From positions 1-64,000 of the forward strand of contig OZ024667.1 in NCBI GenBank assembly GCA_964016415.1: 64,000 nt of DNA, read 5' to 3'. This DNA is from Erwinia sp. GTDB lineage: Bacteria > Pseudomonadota > Gammaproteobacteria > Enterobacterales > Enterobacteriaceae. A model generated the notes under the pieces. The model was not told where the DNA came from, made no database searches, and saw only the letters and a list, made by a program, of their open reading frames with translations. Below, piece by piece: positions 18,468 to 28,420 of this stretch (position 1 is the stretch's first letter; every line of letters begins with the position of its first letter). Position numbers and translations under genes: made by a program.

Positions 18468-18772
18468 TTGTTCCCTTCAAGGCTGACCGTGACCGGCAGG
18501 GGTACTGGTCGCATCCCGCGTATGCCCGCAGTGGCTGTAAAACAGCGGCAGATTTCAGCTGCTGGCTGAGGGCTCACGGGCTGCAGTGCTTCGTGATGAC
18601 TATGCGCGACGAGGCGCCTGAAGTCTTTGCTGCCGGATTTACCGATGAAGCGCCGGACGCACGGGGGTGGATACCCGAACCGCCGGACGATGACGGCTGG
18701 TTTCTGGGCTCAGTCCATGATACCGACGACGGGCCTGTCTGCTACTGGTTCCGCAATACCACAAAGCCCTGA
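18464..18772 (+). CDS. hypothetical acidic protein, 102 aa
   Basis: This soluble, Trp- and Asp-rich protein contains WIPEPPDDDGWFLGSVHDTD. ATG 18464 overlaps the previous stop and follows GGAGGG. It is the last gene of the small operon; hairpins at 18771-18789 and 18801-18838 follow. I do not recognise it. Confidence 0.6.
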   Translation: MIVPFKADRDRQGYWSHPAYARSGCKTAADFSCWLRAHGLQCFVMTMRDEAPEVFAAGFTDEAPDARGWIPEPPDDDGWFLGSVHDTDDGPVCYWFRNTTKP

Positions 18773-18800
18773 CGCCTCCGCCAGGCGTCGTTGTCCAACC

Positions 18801-18838
18801 CCGGCCAGCGGGTGAAAACGAGTTTCTCCCGCTGCCGG
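18801..18838 (+). terminator. hairpin closing the small-gene operon
   Basis: CCGGCCAGCGGG (18801-18812) pairs with CCCGCTGCCGG (18828-18838) apart from one bulge, a few nucleotides after another short hairpin, GACGCCT/AGGCGTC at 18771-18789. There is no strong U-run. It is the probable end of the upstream transcript. Confidence 0.4.
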
Positions 18839-18869
18839 CGTTTCTGAATAAATCAGTGAAGGAAATATT

Positions 18870-19297
18870 GTGAAAATTAACCGTACATTCGGCAGATGGT
18901 GTCTGTCAGCACTGGTTTCCCTTAACCTTTGTTTACCCGTGCCGATCGTTTATGCCGCGAGCACGGAGGCCGGGTTTTCCCCGGAAGGAACAGCCCTGCA
19001 GCTGGTTCTGAAAACCATCACGACCGCACAACATGAAATACGCCTGATGGGCTATTCCTTCACGTCGCCGGAGGTTGTCCGTTCGCTCATTGCCGCAAAA
19101 CGGCGTGGTGTGGACGTCAGGGTAGTGCTGGACTGGAAAGCCAATGCCGGAAAGAACAACAGCGCAGGCAGAGCCGCCATGAACCTGCTGGCCGGTACGG
19201 GTATCCCGGTTCGTACAGCCAATGCGTGGAAAATTCTTCACGACAAAGTGATTATCGCTGATGGCCGTAATACCCAGGTGGGCTCTTTCAACTATTC
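18870..19297 (+). pseudogene. nuc: Nuc endonuclease gene, 5' part
   Basis: This is the N-terminal 142 codons of a PLD-superfamily endonuclease like pKM101 Nuc. A signal peptide (CLSALVSLNLCLPVPIVYAA) is followed by the phosphodiesterase domain with one HKD motif: LHDKVIIADG, then GSFNYS. The reading is intact until AACTATTC (19290-19297), after which foreign sequence begins and gives TAA at 19308. The missing 3' end is at 28429-28558 in frame; joined, the two parts encode 185 aa, close to the usual Nuc length. The insertion falls just after the catalytic GSFNYS. Confidence 0.9.
19290..19297 (+). repeat. left copy of 8-bp direct repeat flanking the island
   Basis: AACTATTC here and at 28421-28428 bound the 9.1-kb insertion and restore the nuc frame when collapsed. 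It is either an attachment core or a target duplication. Confidence 0.75.
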
Positions 19298-19601
19298 TTA
19301 TATTGCTTAAATAGCCGGAGCTTCATATTGCGGTCTTGTCTGATTTTAGCCCCTTACCAAGTGGGCATGTCAGAATCGCCGATATCTCCCCTCTGTCTTA
19401 TAATCCAGTCTGAAGGGTCAGGTTGGTTTGGACGATCAGGAAAAAACCGACTGCGAATAAAGTCACGTGATGAACTTCACATTTATCATCATCTGCGCTC
19501 ATATTATTCAACCTGTAATCAACCACTGGCGTTTTTCTGTATCCATCACAACCATTTCCGGTAAGGTTAAAAAAGGATTTGAACCTTTCACGGAGATGAT
19601 A

Positions 19602-20402
19602 ATGAAGGTAAAAGCATGGACAGTTTTGCCGATGTTGGCGTATCTGACGGCCTGTGCCGCCCCTGGCACAGAAAAATATCAGACCAGCATGGACAGCGTT
19701 ACGGCAGAAAAAGTAAGCCGGATTATCCAGTCGGATGTCATTCCTTATAAAGGCGAAAACCATGGAGAAGTTATCAGCCGCGTGTCGTCTGCTTTTCTCG
19801 GAACACCTTATCAGGCGGATACGCTCATCGGCGGGCCCGGCACACCCGAAGCCCTTGTCGCGAATTTTAACGGAGTGGACTGCTTTACCCTGGCTGATTA
19901 CGTTGAGGCCCTGGCCCGTAGCGATGATCAGAAATCGTTTCTGCATAATCTGGCCAGGACCCGCTACACCGCGGGCAATGTTGATTATCTCAGCCGCCGG
20001 CACTTCTTCTCTGACTGGTTCGCCACAGCGCCGCGCAATGCACGGGATGTAACACCGGATATCAGCCCTTATTATGTCGTTGTTGACAAGCAACTTAACC
20101 GTAAGCCTGATGGCGGCGAGTACATTCCTGGTCTGGGCATCCATCCTCGTAAAATAAATTACATTCCTGGAAAAGCCCTCAACCAGCAGGTCATGGACAA
20201 CCTGAAAAACGGAGATTATATCGGCGTCTATTCTCCGCTTGACGGGCTGGACGTTTCACATGTGGGTATCGTAGTTCGCTACGATGGACAGGTGTGGTTC
20301 AGGAACGCTTCCTCACTTGCCGCAAACAGAAAAGTGGTGGACTCTCCGTTTATGGAGTACATGCACTCCAAACCGGGCATCGTTGTGCTGCGGGCTGAAT
20401 GA
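19602..20402 (+). CDS. DUF1460 lipoprotein, NlpC/P60-like amidase fold
   Basis: The 266-aa protein begins with a lipoprotein signal (VLPMLAYLTACAAPG, lipobox LTAC). The body shows the DUF1460 pattern: FLGTPYQADTLIGGPGTPE, then the probable catalytic cysteine in FNGVDCFTLADYVEAL and a histidine in VSHVGIVVR. This family is thought to act on peptidoglycan stem peptides or related amides. ATG 19602 is preferred over in-frame upstream ATGs because CGGAG lies 6 nt before it and the signal peptide starts there. It is the only cargo gene of the island. It may modify the cell wall; immunity or fitness benefits are speculative. Confidence 0.75.
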   Translation: MKVKAWTVLPMLAYLTACAAPGTEKYQTSMDSVTAEKVSRIIQSDVIPYKGENHGEVISRVSSAFLGTPYQADTLIGGPGTPEALVANFNGVDCFTLADYVEALARSDDQKSFLHNLARTRYTAGNVDYLSRRHFFSDWFATAPRNARDVTPDISPYYVVVDKQLNRKPDGGEYIPGLGIHPRKINYIPGKALNQQVMDNLKNGDYIGVYSPLDGLDVSHVGIVVRYDGQVWFRNASSLAANRKVVDSPFMEYMHSKPGIVVLRAE

Positions 20403-20491
20403 TAAAGTGAGTACCGGAGTCGCCTGCTGATAATAGCCGTCTGGCACAGGTATTGAAACCCCATGTTCAACAGGGCTGGGAGGCAATTATC

Positions 20492-21685
20492 ATGTTAGTC
20501 TTCACCGTTCTGAGCCGTACGCCTGAACTGGCGAAAATGGCAGAGCGGCTTGGCATTATTGACGGGCAGCCCTTTCTCATCGGGGAAGATGGGACATTTG
20601 ACCGTGATGTGAATGCCTTTTTGCGATCGCTGGTCGATCCATCAAGGCCGGGTCGGAATACCTGGCGTACCTATGCCTACCAACTTGCCCGCTTTCTGCG
20701 CTGGCTCGCACAGCAGCAAATTGCCTGGCGTGCCGTCGACCGCAGCGTCCTGCGCCTCTACTACACGCAGAGGCGCTTTAGCCAGAAGCGCCCCGTCTCA
20801 GCCCGTACGTGGAACAATATTGCCGCTGCCCTGACGCGGTTCTATGAGTGGGCCGCCATGACGGGGGAGATAGCGAAAAGTCCCGTAGCGTATCGCGACA
20901 TCAGAGCGGGTCGCATGACGGCTGCCCCGGGCACACAACAGGTCCGGTCAGCTATCATGGAGTCAGTCTCAGCCCGCCCGGTTCGTTACCTTCCACTGAG
21001 AGTTTACCTTGCTCAGTTCAGGCCTGCTTTTAGCGGTACGCGCACATCAGAGCGGGATCGCGTCTTCGCCGATCTACTGATTTCAACGGGTATGCGCATT
21101 AATGAGGCAAACAGCCTGCTTCTGGGGGACCTGCCCGATCCCGATGCACCGGAATGCTGGGGAAAAAAGACGATTCCTCTGCGCCTTCACCGGGGGACAA
21201 AGGGCCGGAAAGTTCGGGTCATCCGTATTCCTGTGCACGTGCTTAGGTCAGTGTTCCGGTATATCGCAGAAGATCGTGATAATGCCGTTGCCCTGCTCCC
21301 CGCCAGTGACCGTCCCGCGGAACTGTGGCTGTCAGAGTCGGGCAGACCGATGAAAACGGCGCGGTGGCATGCTGTTTTCCGGCGGGCTTCAGAACGGTCA
21401 GGCGTGGCCTGTACTCCCCACATGCTGCGACATGCATTTGCCATTCATCAGCTGACGGCAATGATCTGGCTTTTGCTCTCCGATCCGGTATGGAGGGCAC
21501 CGACACAGCAGCCTTATCAGGCGCTGCTCAGGAATCCTCTCAGGCAACTGCAGCAGCTTTTAGGTCATGCGAGTATGGCCACAACGTTCATCTACCTCGA
21601 TTGCCTGGAGGAGGCGGACAAGCTGCTTGACGACAGTCTGGGTGACTGGACGGTGCCTTTACAATCCATGGTGGATGAGCAATGA
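20492..21685 (+). CDS. tyrosine recombinase, first of trio (GinA-like)
   Basis: This 397-aa protein has an N-terminal SAM-like core-binding region (NTWRTYAYQLARFLRWLAQQ) and a C-terminal catalytic domain: Arg in STGMRINEANSLLL, His-x-x-Arg in PHMLRHAFAIH, a second His in LLGHASMATT and the Tyr nucleophile in FIYLD. All expected residues are visible, so it is likely active. ATG 20492 is chosen because GGGAGG lies 9 nt upstream. Its stop overlaps the next ATG (ATGA). In GInts the first recombinase acts with the other two to integrate and excise the island. Confidence 0.85.
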   Translation: MLVFTVLSRTPELAKMAERLGIIDGQPFLIGEDGTFDRDVNAFLRSLVDPSRPGRNTWRTYAYQLARFLRWLAQQQIAWRAVDRSVLRLYYTQRRFSQKRPVSARTWNNIAAALTRFYEWAAMTGEIAKSPVAYRDIRAGRMTAAPGTQQVRSAIMESVSARPVRYLPLRVYLAQFRPAFSGTRTSERDRVFADLLISTGMRINEANSLLLGDLPDPDAPECWGKKTIPLRLHRGTKGRKVRVIRIPVHVLRSVFRYIAEDRDNAVALLPASDRPAELWLSESGRPMKTARWHAVFRRASERSGVACTPHMLRHAFAIHQLTAMIWLLLSDPVWRAPTQQPYQALLRNPLRQLQQLLGHASMATTFIYLDCLEEADKLLDDSLGDWTVPLQSMVDEQ

Positions 21686-23481
21686 AGTCAGAACATCAGC
21701 ATCACATTCATGATGACACGCCCTGGCTGGCTCCCGGCGTGCTTGATCTGCGCGTTCGTTTCGGCAAAATTTTTGACCTCGGGGCGTATATTGAACGGCC
21801 CTTTATCGCGGAAATGGCGGGGGCTGCCGTCTGGCATATGACCCAGGTTGACGGCAGTCTGACGGCCTGGTCTTCCGTCAGGTCCGTGTTGTCGGCGTGG
21901 GGTCTTTTCTGCACCTTTCTGCTCAGCGATATTGCCTGCGGTCAGCCGGAACCCCTGACTGCCCGTGATTTAACGCCACATCATTTTGTCCGTTTTGTGG
22001 CCTGGCTGCTGCCGGCATACCCCACTCAGGGTTCGCGTTCAGAACGGTTTTACTGTCTGACCGGCTGTCTGCATGCTCTGCTGGCTAACAGGCCTGACAT
22101 GCTACAGCCGGGGTTTGTGGTACCGGTTTTCCCCGAACGAATGGCAACCACGCCGGGCGTCAGGCGGGAGCCCTATACCGACGAGGAAATGTTTGAGATA
22201 GTGCGCGTATGTCGTGCAGAGATTGCCACGATTATTCACCGGTTCAGAATGGGGAAAAAGCTGATTGCGACAGGACGGGACCCGTCCGGATATCAGCGCG
22301 AGGCGTGGCGTTCACCGGCGAACGTTCTGTGGTATGTACATCACGCCATGAATGGCGCCCCTTTTCTTGATTCCTGTATCGACAAATCGGCGCATACCTC
22401 ACTGGGTTCGGCTTTTGCGAAGTGGAAGGCCGGATACCCCTCAAGAGATGAGATCTATGGCTATCTGTATCCTCATATTGAGGATTTGACGCCGTTTATT
22501 ATCCTGCTGCACGCGCTTCTGGATGAAAATCCGCACTGCATTATGGCGCTTAAGCTGAGCGATATTGAACCCACTGACGATCCGCGTTTTTGCCGTATTC
22601 GCTTCGTCAAAACGCGACCGATACACAAAGCGTTCACCAAAATCTACGGGAACGCTTCCATCTGGTCGCCCGGTCGTATTATCCGTATGGTTGAGCTCAT
22701 CACCCGTTCATTACGCCAGTGGATACACGATCCCGATATCAAAGACAGGCTCTGGGTATTTCTTGCCCGCCGGGCAGAGGCGGTCCATGCAGTTCCACAG
22801 GGTGAAACCACCCGGATGGTGATGGCATTCGGAAAAAAACACGGTCTCCCGGGTCTTCAGCTCGCACGATTCCGTGTGACAAGCCTGTCCAGAGCGTACC
22901 GCCGTACCGGCAGTCTGACGCTGATTAAAGACAGGGCGAGGCATGCGCAGATGCAGACAACGACCGATTACTTAACCAATCCCGGTACGCATCAGCTGCA
23001 TCAGGCCAGCATCAGTACGGCGCAGACGGAAGCGCTGATGCTCCTGGCCGGAACGGTTATTGCCCCAGCGTGTGATGAGCATGAAATCACACTGATATCA
23101 GACAATCTACGCACGGGCGCTGCGGAAGCCAGGCGCCTGATCGCCGGTGAACAGGACCTATTCGTCGCCTCCTGTCGTGACTTCTATAACCGGCCCGACG
23201 GCCCTCCGGATACGCCATGCGATCGACCATTTGCCTGTTTCTCGTGTCGTAATGCCGTCTGGACGAGCAGGATCCTGCCCAGGCTCATCCTGTTCAGGGA
23301 TTTCCTTGCCCGTCAGAAGGCAGATCTACCTGCTGATGAATGGCAGCGGCGGTTTGGTTTTCCGTGGCGGGCAATCAATGAAGCCATTATTCCTTCGTTT
23401 CGTCCTGAAATTATCTCTCTGGCAGAGATGGCGGCCCGGGACGAGGTACTTCATATTCCTGCAACCATGAGGGAGTGCTGA
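21682..23481 (+). CDS. tyrosine recombinase, second of trio (GinB-like)
   Basis: This 599-aa protein has a long N-terminal region and a divergent catalytic domain: LHALLDENPHCIMALKLSDI around the first arginine position, then LARFRVTSLSRAYRRTGSL, and RHAQMQTTTDYLTN with the candidate His and Tyr. The C-terminus has cysteines (ACFSCRNAVW) that could bind zinc. The usual first Arg is not obvious, which is common in the larger partners of such trios. Start and stop overlap both neighbours, so the three genes are translationally coupled. Confidence 0.75.
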   Translation: MKSEHQHHIHDDTPWLAPGVLDLRVRFGKIFDLGAYIERPFIAEMAGAAVWHMTQVDGSLTAWSSVRSVLSAWGLFCTFLLSDIACGQPEPLTARDLTPHHFVRFVAWLLPAYPTQGSRSERFYCLTGCLHALLANRPDMLQPGFVVPVFPERMATTPGVRREPYTDEEMFEIVRVCRAEIATIIHRFRMGKKLIATGRDPSGYQREAWRSPANVLWYVHHAMNGAPFLDSCIDKSAHTSLGSAFAKWKAGYPSRDEIYGYLYPHIEDLTPFIILLHALLDENPHCIMALKLSDIEPTDDPRFCRIRFVKTRPIHKAFTKIYGNASIWSPGRIIRMVELITRSLRQWIHDPDIKDRLWVFLARRAEAVHAVPQGETTRMVMAFGKKHGLPGLQLARFRVTSLSRAYRRTGSLTLIKDRARHAQMQTTTDYLTNPGTHQLHQASISTAQTEALMLLAGTVIAPACDEHEITLISDNLRTGAAEARRLIAGEQDLFVASCRDFYNRPDGPPDTPCDRPFACFSCRNAVWTSRILPRLILFRDFLARQKADLPADEWQRRFGFPWRAINEAIIPSFRPEIISLAEMAARDEVLHIPATMREC

Positions 23482-24153
23482 TGAGAGTTGTGAACAAAAG
23501 GGCTGCAAAGCGTATTTCTGAGGTTGTGCCGGAAGCCGTCGTCAGGCCTGAAACCCTTATAGCGAAAGGAGATGGCGTGATAACCCGCTTCTCCGATCCT
23601 GAGTGGAACGTCGCTCCGCTTATCGGTGCAACAAATATTCCGGCGGGTAATAAAGTGGTGCGATTCGATTTCGATATCACGCCCGGACAGAGGGGCAGCA
23701 GCGTGGTGGATCAGTCGCTGATACAGGTTGCCAAAGAGCTGGCTTACGCCCGGCTGCTGGTTCCTCCGCCCGGTATGCGCCGCAAATCGGCCAGCACGGT
23801 GATCGTTGATGTGAGTAATCTGAGCCTGTTCAGCCGCTGGCTGCTCAGACGTGGCGTCAGGCATTTCTCCGGTGTTACCCAGGAAATGGTCGATGGATTT
23901 CGTGAACACCTGATGTTAAACAGGGAGTGGGAGACGGGCGATCGCAGAGGGAAGCGGCAGACGCTGCAGATTGTCCTGATCCTGCGGACCCTGCAGCGCC
24001 TGTGGGAATACAGAGAAGTCCTTTCTGCCCCTCTTACATTTTATCCCTGGCAGGGGGTAAATCCGCGCATTGTCACCGGATTTCAGAAACACCGGGGAGA
24101 AGAGAATAAAACACCGGTCATTCGTAAGCGTCACATACAGACCGTATTGACGT

Positions 24154-25518
24154 TTATGCAGAAGTGAGAGCGGCTTTCCACGGCAGCAGGTCGCGCAGCC
24201 GGTTCACCTGCCAGTCCTGGATGTGACCCAGCACATAACGCAGCCACGCCTCCGGCTCCACGCCGTTCAGCCGGCAGGTGCCGATAAGGGAGTACAGTAC
24301 GGCAGCACGCTCTCCGCCCGCGTCTGAACCGGCGAACAACCAGTTTTTCCGGCCCAGGGCAACGCCGCGCAGCGCGTTCTCCGCGATGTTGTTGTCGATC
24401 TCCGCCCACCCGTTGCTGCAGTACAGGTTCAGTGCGTCCCACTGCTTCAGCAGGTACGCGAACGCCTTTGCCGTGTCCGAGTGGCGCGACAGCACCGTCG
24501 TCTGTACTTGTATCCAGTCGTACAGCGACTGCATCAGCGGGGCGGTTTTCTCTTTCCTGGCCGCCAGCCGCTCGTCTGCCGGGCTGCCGCGTATCTCCGC
24601 CTCGATGGCATACAGTTTTCCGATACGTTCCAGCGCCTCAGTTGTTATATCCGTTGGCATTCTGACGTGAACGTCGTGGATTTTTCGCCGGGCATGGGCC
24701 ATGCAGGCCGCTTCCGTGATGCGGCCGTCTTCGTACAGCGCGTTGTAGCCACCGTACGCGTCCGCCTGCAGGATACCGCCGTACCCGGCAAGGTGCCGTT
24801 GTGGGTGAACACCCTTCCGGTCAGGCGAGTACGCGAACCATAACGCAGGCGGAAGCTGTGAACCCGCGTTGCGGTCATCCCGCACGTAGACCCACAGCCG
24901 GGCCGTACGGGTTTTTCCGCTGCCCGGCTCCTGAACCGGTACCGGGATATCGTCGGTATGCACCTTACCCGGCATCAGCACGTACTGGCGCAGCAGGTCG
25001 TACAGCGGCTCCAGCAGCTCGCTGACCGCACCGGACCAGCGCCCCAGCGTCGCCCGACTCAGCTCCACGCCCTGACGGCGGTATATTTCCGACTGGCGGT
25101 AGTGGGGCGTATGTTCGGCGAACTTCGCCGTGACGATGCGCGCCAGCAGGCCGGGGCCTGCGTAGCTGCGCTCGATGGGTTTTGACGGCACGGGGGCCTG
25201 TGCGATATGGTCACAGCTGCAGCAGGCCAGCTTCGACCGCTGCGTTTCGACAACCTTAAAGGCGCTGCTGATGAGCTCCTCCGCCTCGCGCACCTGACGC
25301 TGCGTTTTCTCGCGCAGCTTTTCGGAGCTTTTGCCGAACTGCATGCGCTGAAGCTTAGCGACCAGCGCCTTCAGCCGGTTTATTTCGCTGGCGTACGCCG
25401 CCACCCGCTGTGAGAGCAGGCGGTTATACTCCGCCATTTTGCGGATGGTGGTCTGCTGCTCCTGCAGCAGTGCCCTGAGCCGGGCATTTTCATCGGGGTA
25501 TGAGGTGTCCAAACCCAC
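24154..25518 (-). CDS. tnpC: IS66-family transposase TnpC
   Basis: This 454-aa DDE transposase starts with a leucine-rich coiled coil ([20 protein letters not shown] onward) and has the acidic triad contexts [20 protein letters not shown] and [13 protein letters not shown]66 TnpC proteins are usually somewhat above 500 aa. Here the stretch between the coiled coil and the zinc-binding region looks shortened in frame ([19 protein letters not shown]). That internal deletion may affect activity, although the perfect target duplication shows that the element, or a helper, moved recently. Confidence 0.85.
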   Translation of the reverse strand: MGLDTSYPDENARLRALLQEQQTTIRKMAEYNRLLSQRVAAYASEINRLKALVAKLQRMQFGKSSEKLREKTQRQVREAEELISSAFKVVETQRSKLACCSCDHIAQAPVPSKPIERSYAGPGLLARIVTAKFAEHTPHYRQSEIYRRQGVELSRATLGRWSGAVSELLEPLYDLLRQYVLMPGKVHTDDIPVPVQEPGSGKTRTARLWVYVRDDRNAGSQLPPALWFAYSPDRKGVHPQRHLAGYGGILQADAYGGYNALYEDGRITEAACMAHARRKIHDVHVRMPTDITTEALERIGKLYAIEAEIRGSPADERLAARKEKTAPLMQSLYDWIQVQTTVLSRHSDTAKAFAYLLKQWDALNLYCSNGWAEIDNNIAENALRGVALGRKNWLFAGSDAGGERAAVLYSLIGTCRLNGVEPEAWLRYVLGHIQDWQVNRLRDLLPWKAALTSA

Positions 25519-25529
25519 TTTAGCGCAGG

Positions 25530-25883
25530 TTACACCCGCAGGCCAGGGCGTTCCGTCCGCTGCGGATGCCGCCAGTTAATGCCTTCCAGCAGCATCGACA
25601 GCTGCGCCGGCGTCAGGTGGACTTTACCGTCACGGGTCACCGGCCACACGAAGCGCCCCCGCTCCAGCCGTTTGGTGAACAGGCACAGGCCGTCCCGGTC
25701 CGCCCACAGCACTTTTATCATGTCGCCCCGCCGCCCGCGAAAGATGAACAGATGCCCGCTGAACGGGTCATCCCGCAGCGTGTTCTGCACCTTTGACGCC
25801 AGCCCGTTGAAGCTGCAGCGCATGTCCGTCACGCCGGCAACCAGCCAGATGCGGGAGCCCGCGGGGAGTGATATCACCGGCAT
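25530..25883 (-). CDS. tnpB: IS66 accessory protein TnpB
   Basis: The 117-aa protein has the conserved IS66 Orf2 features: [56 protein letters not shown]. TnpB is required with TnpA and TnpC for transposition. Its start overlaps the tnpA end. Confidence 0.9.
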   Translation of the reverse strand: MPVISLPAGSRIWLVAGVTDMRCSFNGLASKVQNTLRDDPFSGHLFIFRGRRGDMIKVLWADRDGLCLFTKRLERGRFVWPVTRDGKVHLTPAQLSMLLEGINWRHPQRTERPGLRV

Positions 25884-26497
25884 CCTCCCTGCATTTCCCG
25901 GATGAGCGTCTGAAGCAGTTCTGGCGTCAGCTTTCCACTGATACGCAGCGTACCGGCGGGCAGAACCAGTTCGCAGCAGGGAGACGCTTCCGCAGAGTGT
26001 GTCAGCGGGCTCACCGGCCTTTCGGTAGCGGTCAGCGTCACGGGGAGCAGTGCTGGCGTGCTGGCCGGAGTCCCTGACAGTTCCTGCTGATAACGCCGCC
26101 GCCAGTTGAACAGGAGATTGTCATTAATGTTATTTTCACGGGCAAGCTGTGCCACGCTGACGCCGGACTGCATCGACTGCTCCACCAGTGCGATTTTGAA
26201 GTCGCGGGGGAAGTTGGGTCGGCGGAGCCGTTTGCGGGCGACAGGGATTTCACAGGGAACAGGGGATACGGGAAGACCGGATGATTTTCGGGAGGCCTGT
26301 CGGTAAAGACGCTTATCCAGATTTTTGGCGCTGATTCGTGGCGATAAAGGCCAGGACAGTCCGGCCTTCCTGAAGCGAACAAAGAGATCGCAGGCCGTGG
26401 TTTTGGGGATACCCAGCCTGCGTCCGGCCTCAATACGCGGCAGTTTTTCTTCAAAGTGGAGGCGAAGTACCTCAAGGAGCCATGTCCGGTGTTTCAC
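25874..26497 (-). CDS. tnpA: IS66-family TnpA, N-terminally extended
   Basis: The C-terminal half is a normal IS66 TnpA: RPNFPRDFKIALVEQSMQSG, VSVAQLAREN, then NLLFNWRRRYQQE (HTH). The first 60 residues add another HTH-like segment (PRIEAGRRLGIPKTTACDLF), making the protein 207 aa instead of about 120-150. ATG 26497 lies close to the element end, so the longer form is possible; an internal start near the conserved RPNF block cannot be excluded. Confidence 0.75.
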   Translation of the reverse strand: MKHRTWLLEVLRLHFEEKLPRIEAGRRLGIPKTTACDLFVRFRKAGLSWPLSPRISAKNLDKRLYRQASRKSSGLPVSPVPCEIPVARKRLRRPNFPRDFKIALVEQSMQSGVSVAQLARENNINDNLLFNWRRRYQQELSGTPASTPALLPVTLTATERPVSPLTHSAEASPCCELVLPAGTLRISGKLTPELLQTLIREMQGGCR

Positions 26498-27871
26498 GCG
26501 ATAGTGTCCATTAAAATGATGGACGCTATTTTCCCGGAACCGGAGGGTGCTGCACAGACGGTCTAAATGAGACGCTTACGGTCATTCCTGATGACATTGT
26601 GGCGGTAATGGGAAAACACGCCATCCGGTATATCGATATTTTCAGTGAAGACATTATACATCTGCGAACCCGGCTGGAAGATGTGCGGCGCGAGCGTCTG
26701 GCGCAGGGCCTCAGCTGGAAGCGGGTCCAGTCTGAGGTTTACTGGTGTATCTTCAGGCGCTTTAAGAAAAATCTTGCACTGACGCTCGATCCGGAGACGG
26801 GACAACCATGGCGTGGCGTGTGGTCTGCTTACTCCGAATTTCGGCATGAAGAGCGCATGCTGATCGCGGCCTGTTATATTGTCGTGGCCTGGCTGAGCGG
26901 CATGCGGGTCTCCGAAATCCTTGCCATCAGGGAGTCGCCGGTTTTTTCTGAAAAAGCACCCGATGGCCAGCCGCATCTGAAGGTTAAATCAACGCTGTTC
27001 AAGGGGATCCCGGAGCCGCAGGGGCGGAAAGAAACGTGGGTTATTGTGCCACCGGTAGCGGATGCGCTGAAAACGATAGCGGCGGCCACCGTCTGGTACC
27101 GATCCTGTCCAGATGATGTGCTCTTCAGAAACAGCATGGGGCAGCCTCTGAAAACGGGCGTCATTAATAAATACATCAACCGGTTCCGAGATCATGTGAC
27201 GACCTTATTTCCGTTCTCACCAGTTCCTCCGGGAGAAGACGGTGGCCCGTGGCTGTTCCATACCCGGCAGTTTCGTCGCACGCTTGCCCGCCATATCGCA
27301 CGACAGCCATTTGGGGTCATCGCAGGCATGCTGCAGTACAAGCATGTTCATGTTGTCACGTTTGAAGGGTATGCCGGCAGCGAAAATCTCAGTACGTGGC
27401 GGAGCCTGCTGAAGCAGGAGCGGCTGCTGGCTAATGCTGACTTTCTTGACGAGGTTGCGCATGACGTTGTGGACGGATGTGTTACCGGGCCCAAAGGTGA
27501 GCAGATGCTGCAGACGTTCCGTGGCAGCGCGGGAGACCGGCGGGATGACGACGTTGCTTATTATCTGCGGCATAAAGCGAAGCATTTTTATCCGGGTCTG
27601 CTGAATTACTGTTTTTTCGAACCTGAAACGGCAATGTGTCTGGCCGGAGAGAAAATGGATGCCCAGACATCGCCAGTCATGTCGTACTGCCATCCGGACC
27701 GGTGCGCGAATTCCTGCATATCGGCGAGGCATAAGCCCGCCTGGGAGAATGCCATCGCTGACGCGGAGGCCATGCGGCGGGTACCCAAGCTGAGTCCGCT
27801 GCAGCGTGTTGCGCTGGACCAGGAAATTGAACGTATGCGTAAAGCAATTATCCATCTGCAGGAGGTTCATC

Positions 27872-28321
27872 ATGGCACGTAATCCCCGGCAGGAGGTGGC
27901 GTTGCGGCGCAAATATGCAATCAGCAGGGATGAAACCCGGATTGCCTTTGAGCAGGCGCTTGCTGACATTGCTGCAAATCCTTCAGCACCGGTCACAGAA
28001 AAAGCATTGTATGAAGCAGCGGGGCGCTCCCGGGCCACGCTGAACCGTTATCCGGATATTAAAGAACGACTGGCAGATATCCGGGCAGGCAGGGCATCAG
28101 AGAGTCCGGACAAAAGTAAAGTGGAACCAAAGCAGGAAGGGGGGAATCAGCGATTACGGGCTCTGCAGCAGGCCAGTACAACACTGGCACAGCGGGTGGC
28201 GATCCTGTCAGTGGCCGTTCAGGATCTTGAGCGCAGGAATTCGTCGCTGGTGAGGCTTCTGCGGCAGCATAAAGTCGCCATGCCGGTTGAACTGGTCGTT
28301 GATAACACAGGAGAAAAATAA
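27872..28321 (+). CDS. small HTH/coiled-coil island protein (GinD-like)
   Basis: ATG 27872 follows GGAGGT and overlaps the end of the third recombinase gene. The 149-aa protein has an N-terminal HTH (VTEKALYEAAGRSRATLNRY) and a C-terminal coiled coil (LAQRVAILSVAVQDLERRNS). This matches the small fourth gene of GInt and Tn554-type recombinase operons, needed for recombination and probably a DNA-binding accessory factor. Confidence 0.7.
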   Translation: MARNPRQEVALRRKYAISRDETRIAFEQALADIAANPSAPVTEKALYEAAGRSRATLNRYPDIKERLADIRAGRASESPDKSKVEPKQEGGNQRLRALQQASTTLAQRVAILSVAVQDLERRNSSLVRLLRQHKVAMPVELVVDNTGEK

Positions 28322-28420
28322 CACTTGCACTCAATATGAAACGGTATCGTATTGGCGTTGCCGTTGACTCTCAGTAATCACAAGCCTCCAGCAATAAAAC
28401 ACCTTCCCAGAACAAAATAT

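Larger units (their letters stand above)
24124..26579 (-). mobile_element. IS66-family insertion sequence
   Basis: The ends carry the family-typical GTAAGCGTC (24124-24132) and its inverse GACGCTTAC (26571-26579). The 2,456-bp element is flanked by a perfect 8-bp duplication, GGTCATTC (24116-24123 and 26580-26587). It encodes the three standard genes tnpA, tnpB and tnpC leftward. The perfect duplication suggests a recent insertion. Confidence 0.95.
23481..27882 (+). pseudogene. third tyrosine recombinase (GinC-like), split by IS66-family element
   Basis: The gene starts at ATG 23481, overlapping the previous stop (TGATG). It runs to 24123, is interrupted by the IS66-family element plus an 8-bp duplication, and resumes at 26588 to TAG/TAA-type stop at 27882. 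Removing the insert restores a 645-aa frame exactly. The C-terminal part holds the catalytic domain: LSGMRVSEILAI, FHTRQFRRTLARH, LQYKHVHVVTFEGYAG, and a cysteine cluster CHPDRCANSC. The second part has possible internal starts (ATG 26608), so a catalytic fragment might still be made, but full-length protein cannot. Confidence 0.85.
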
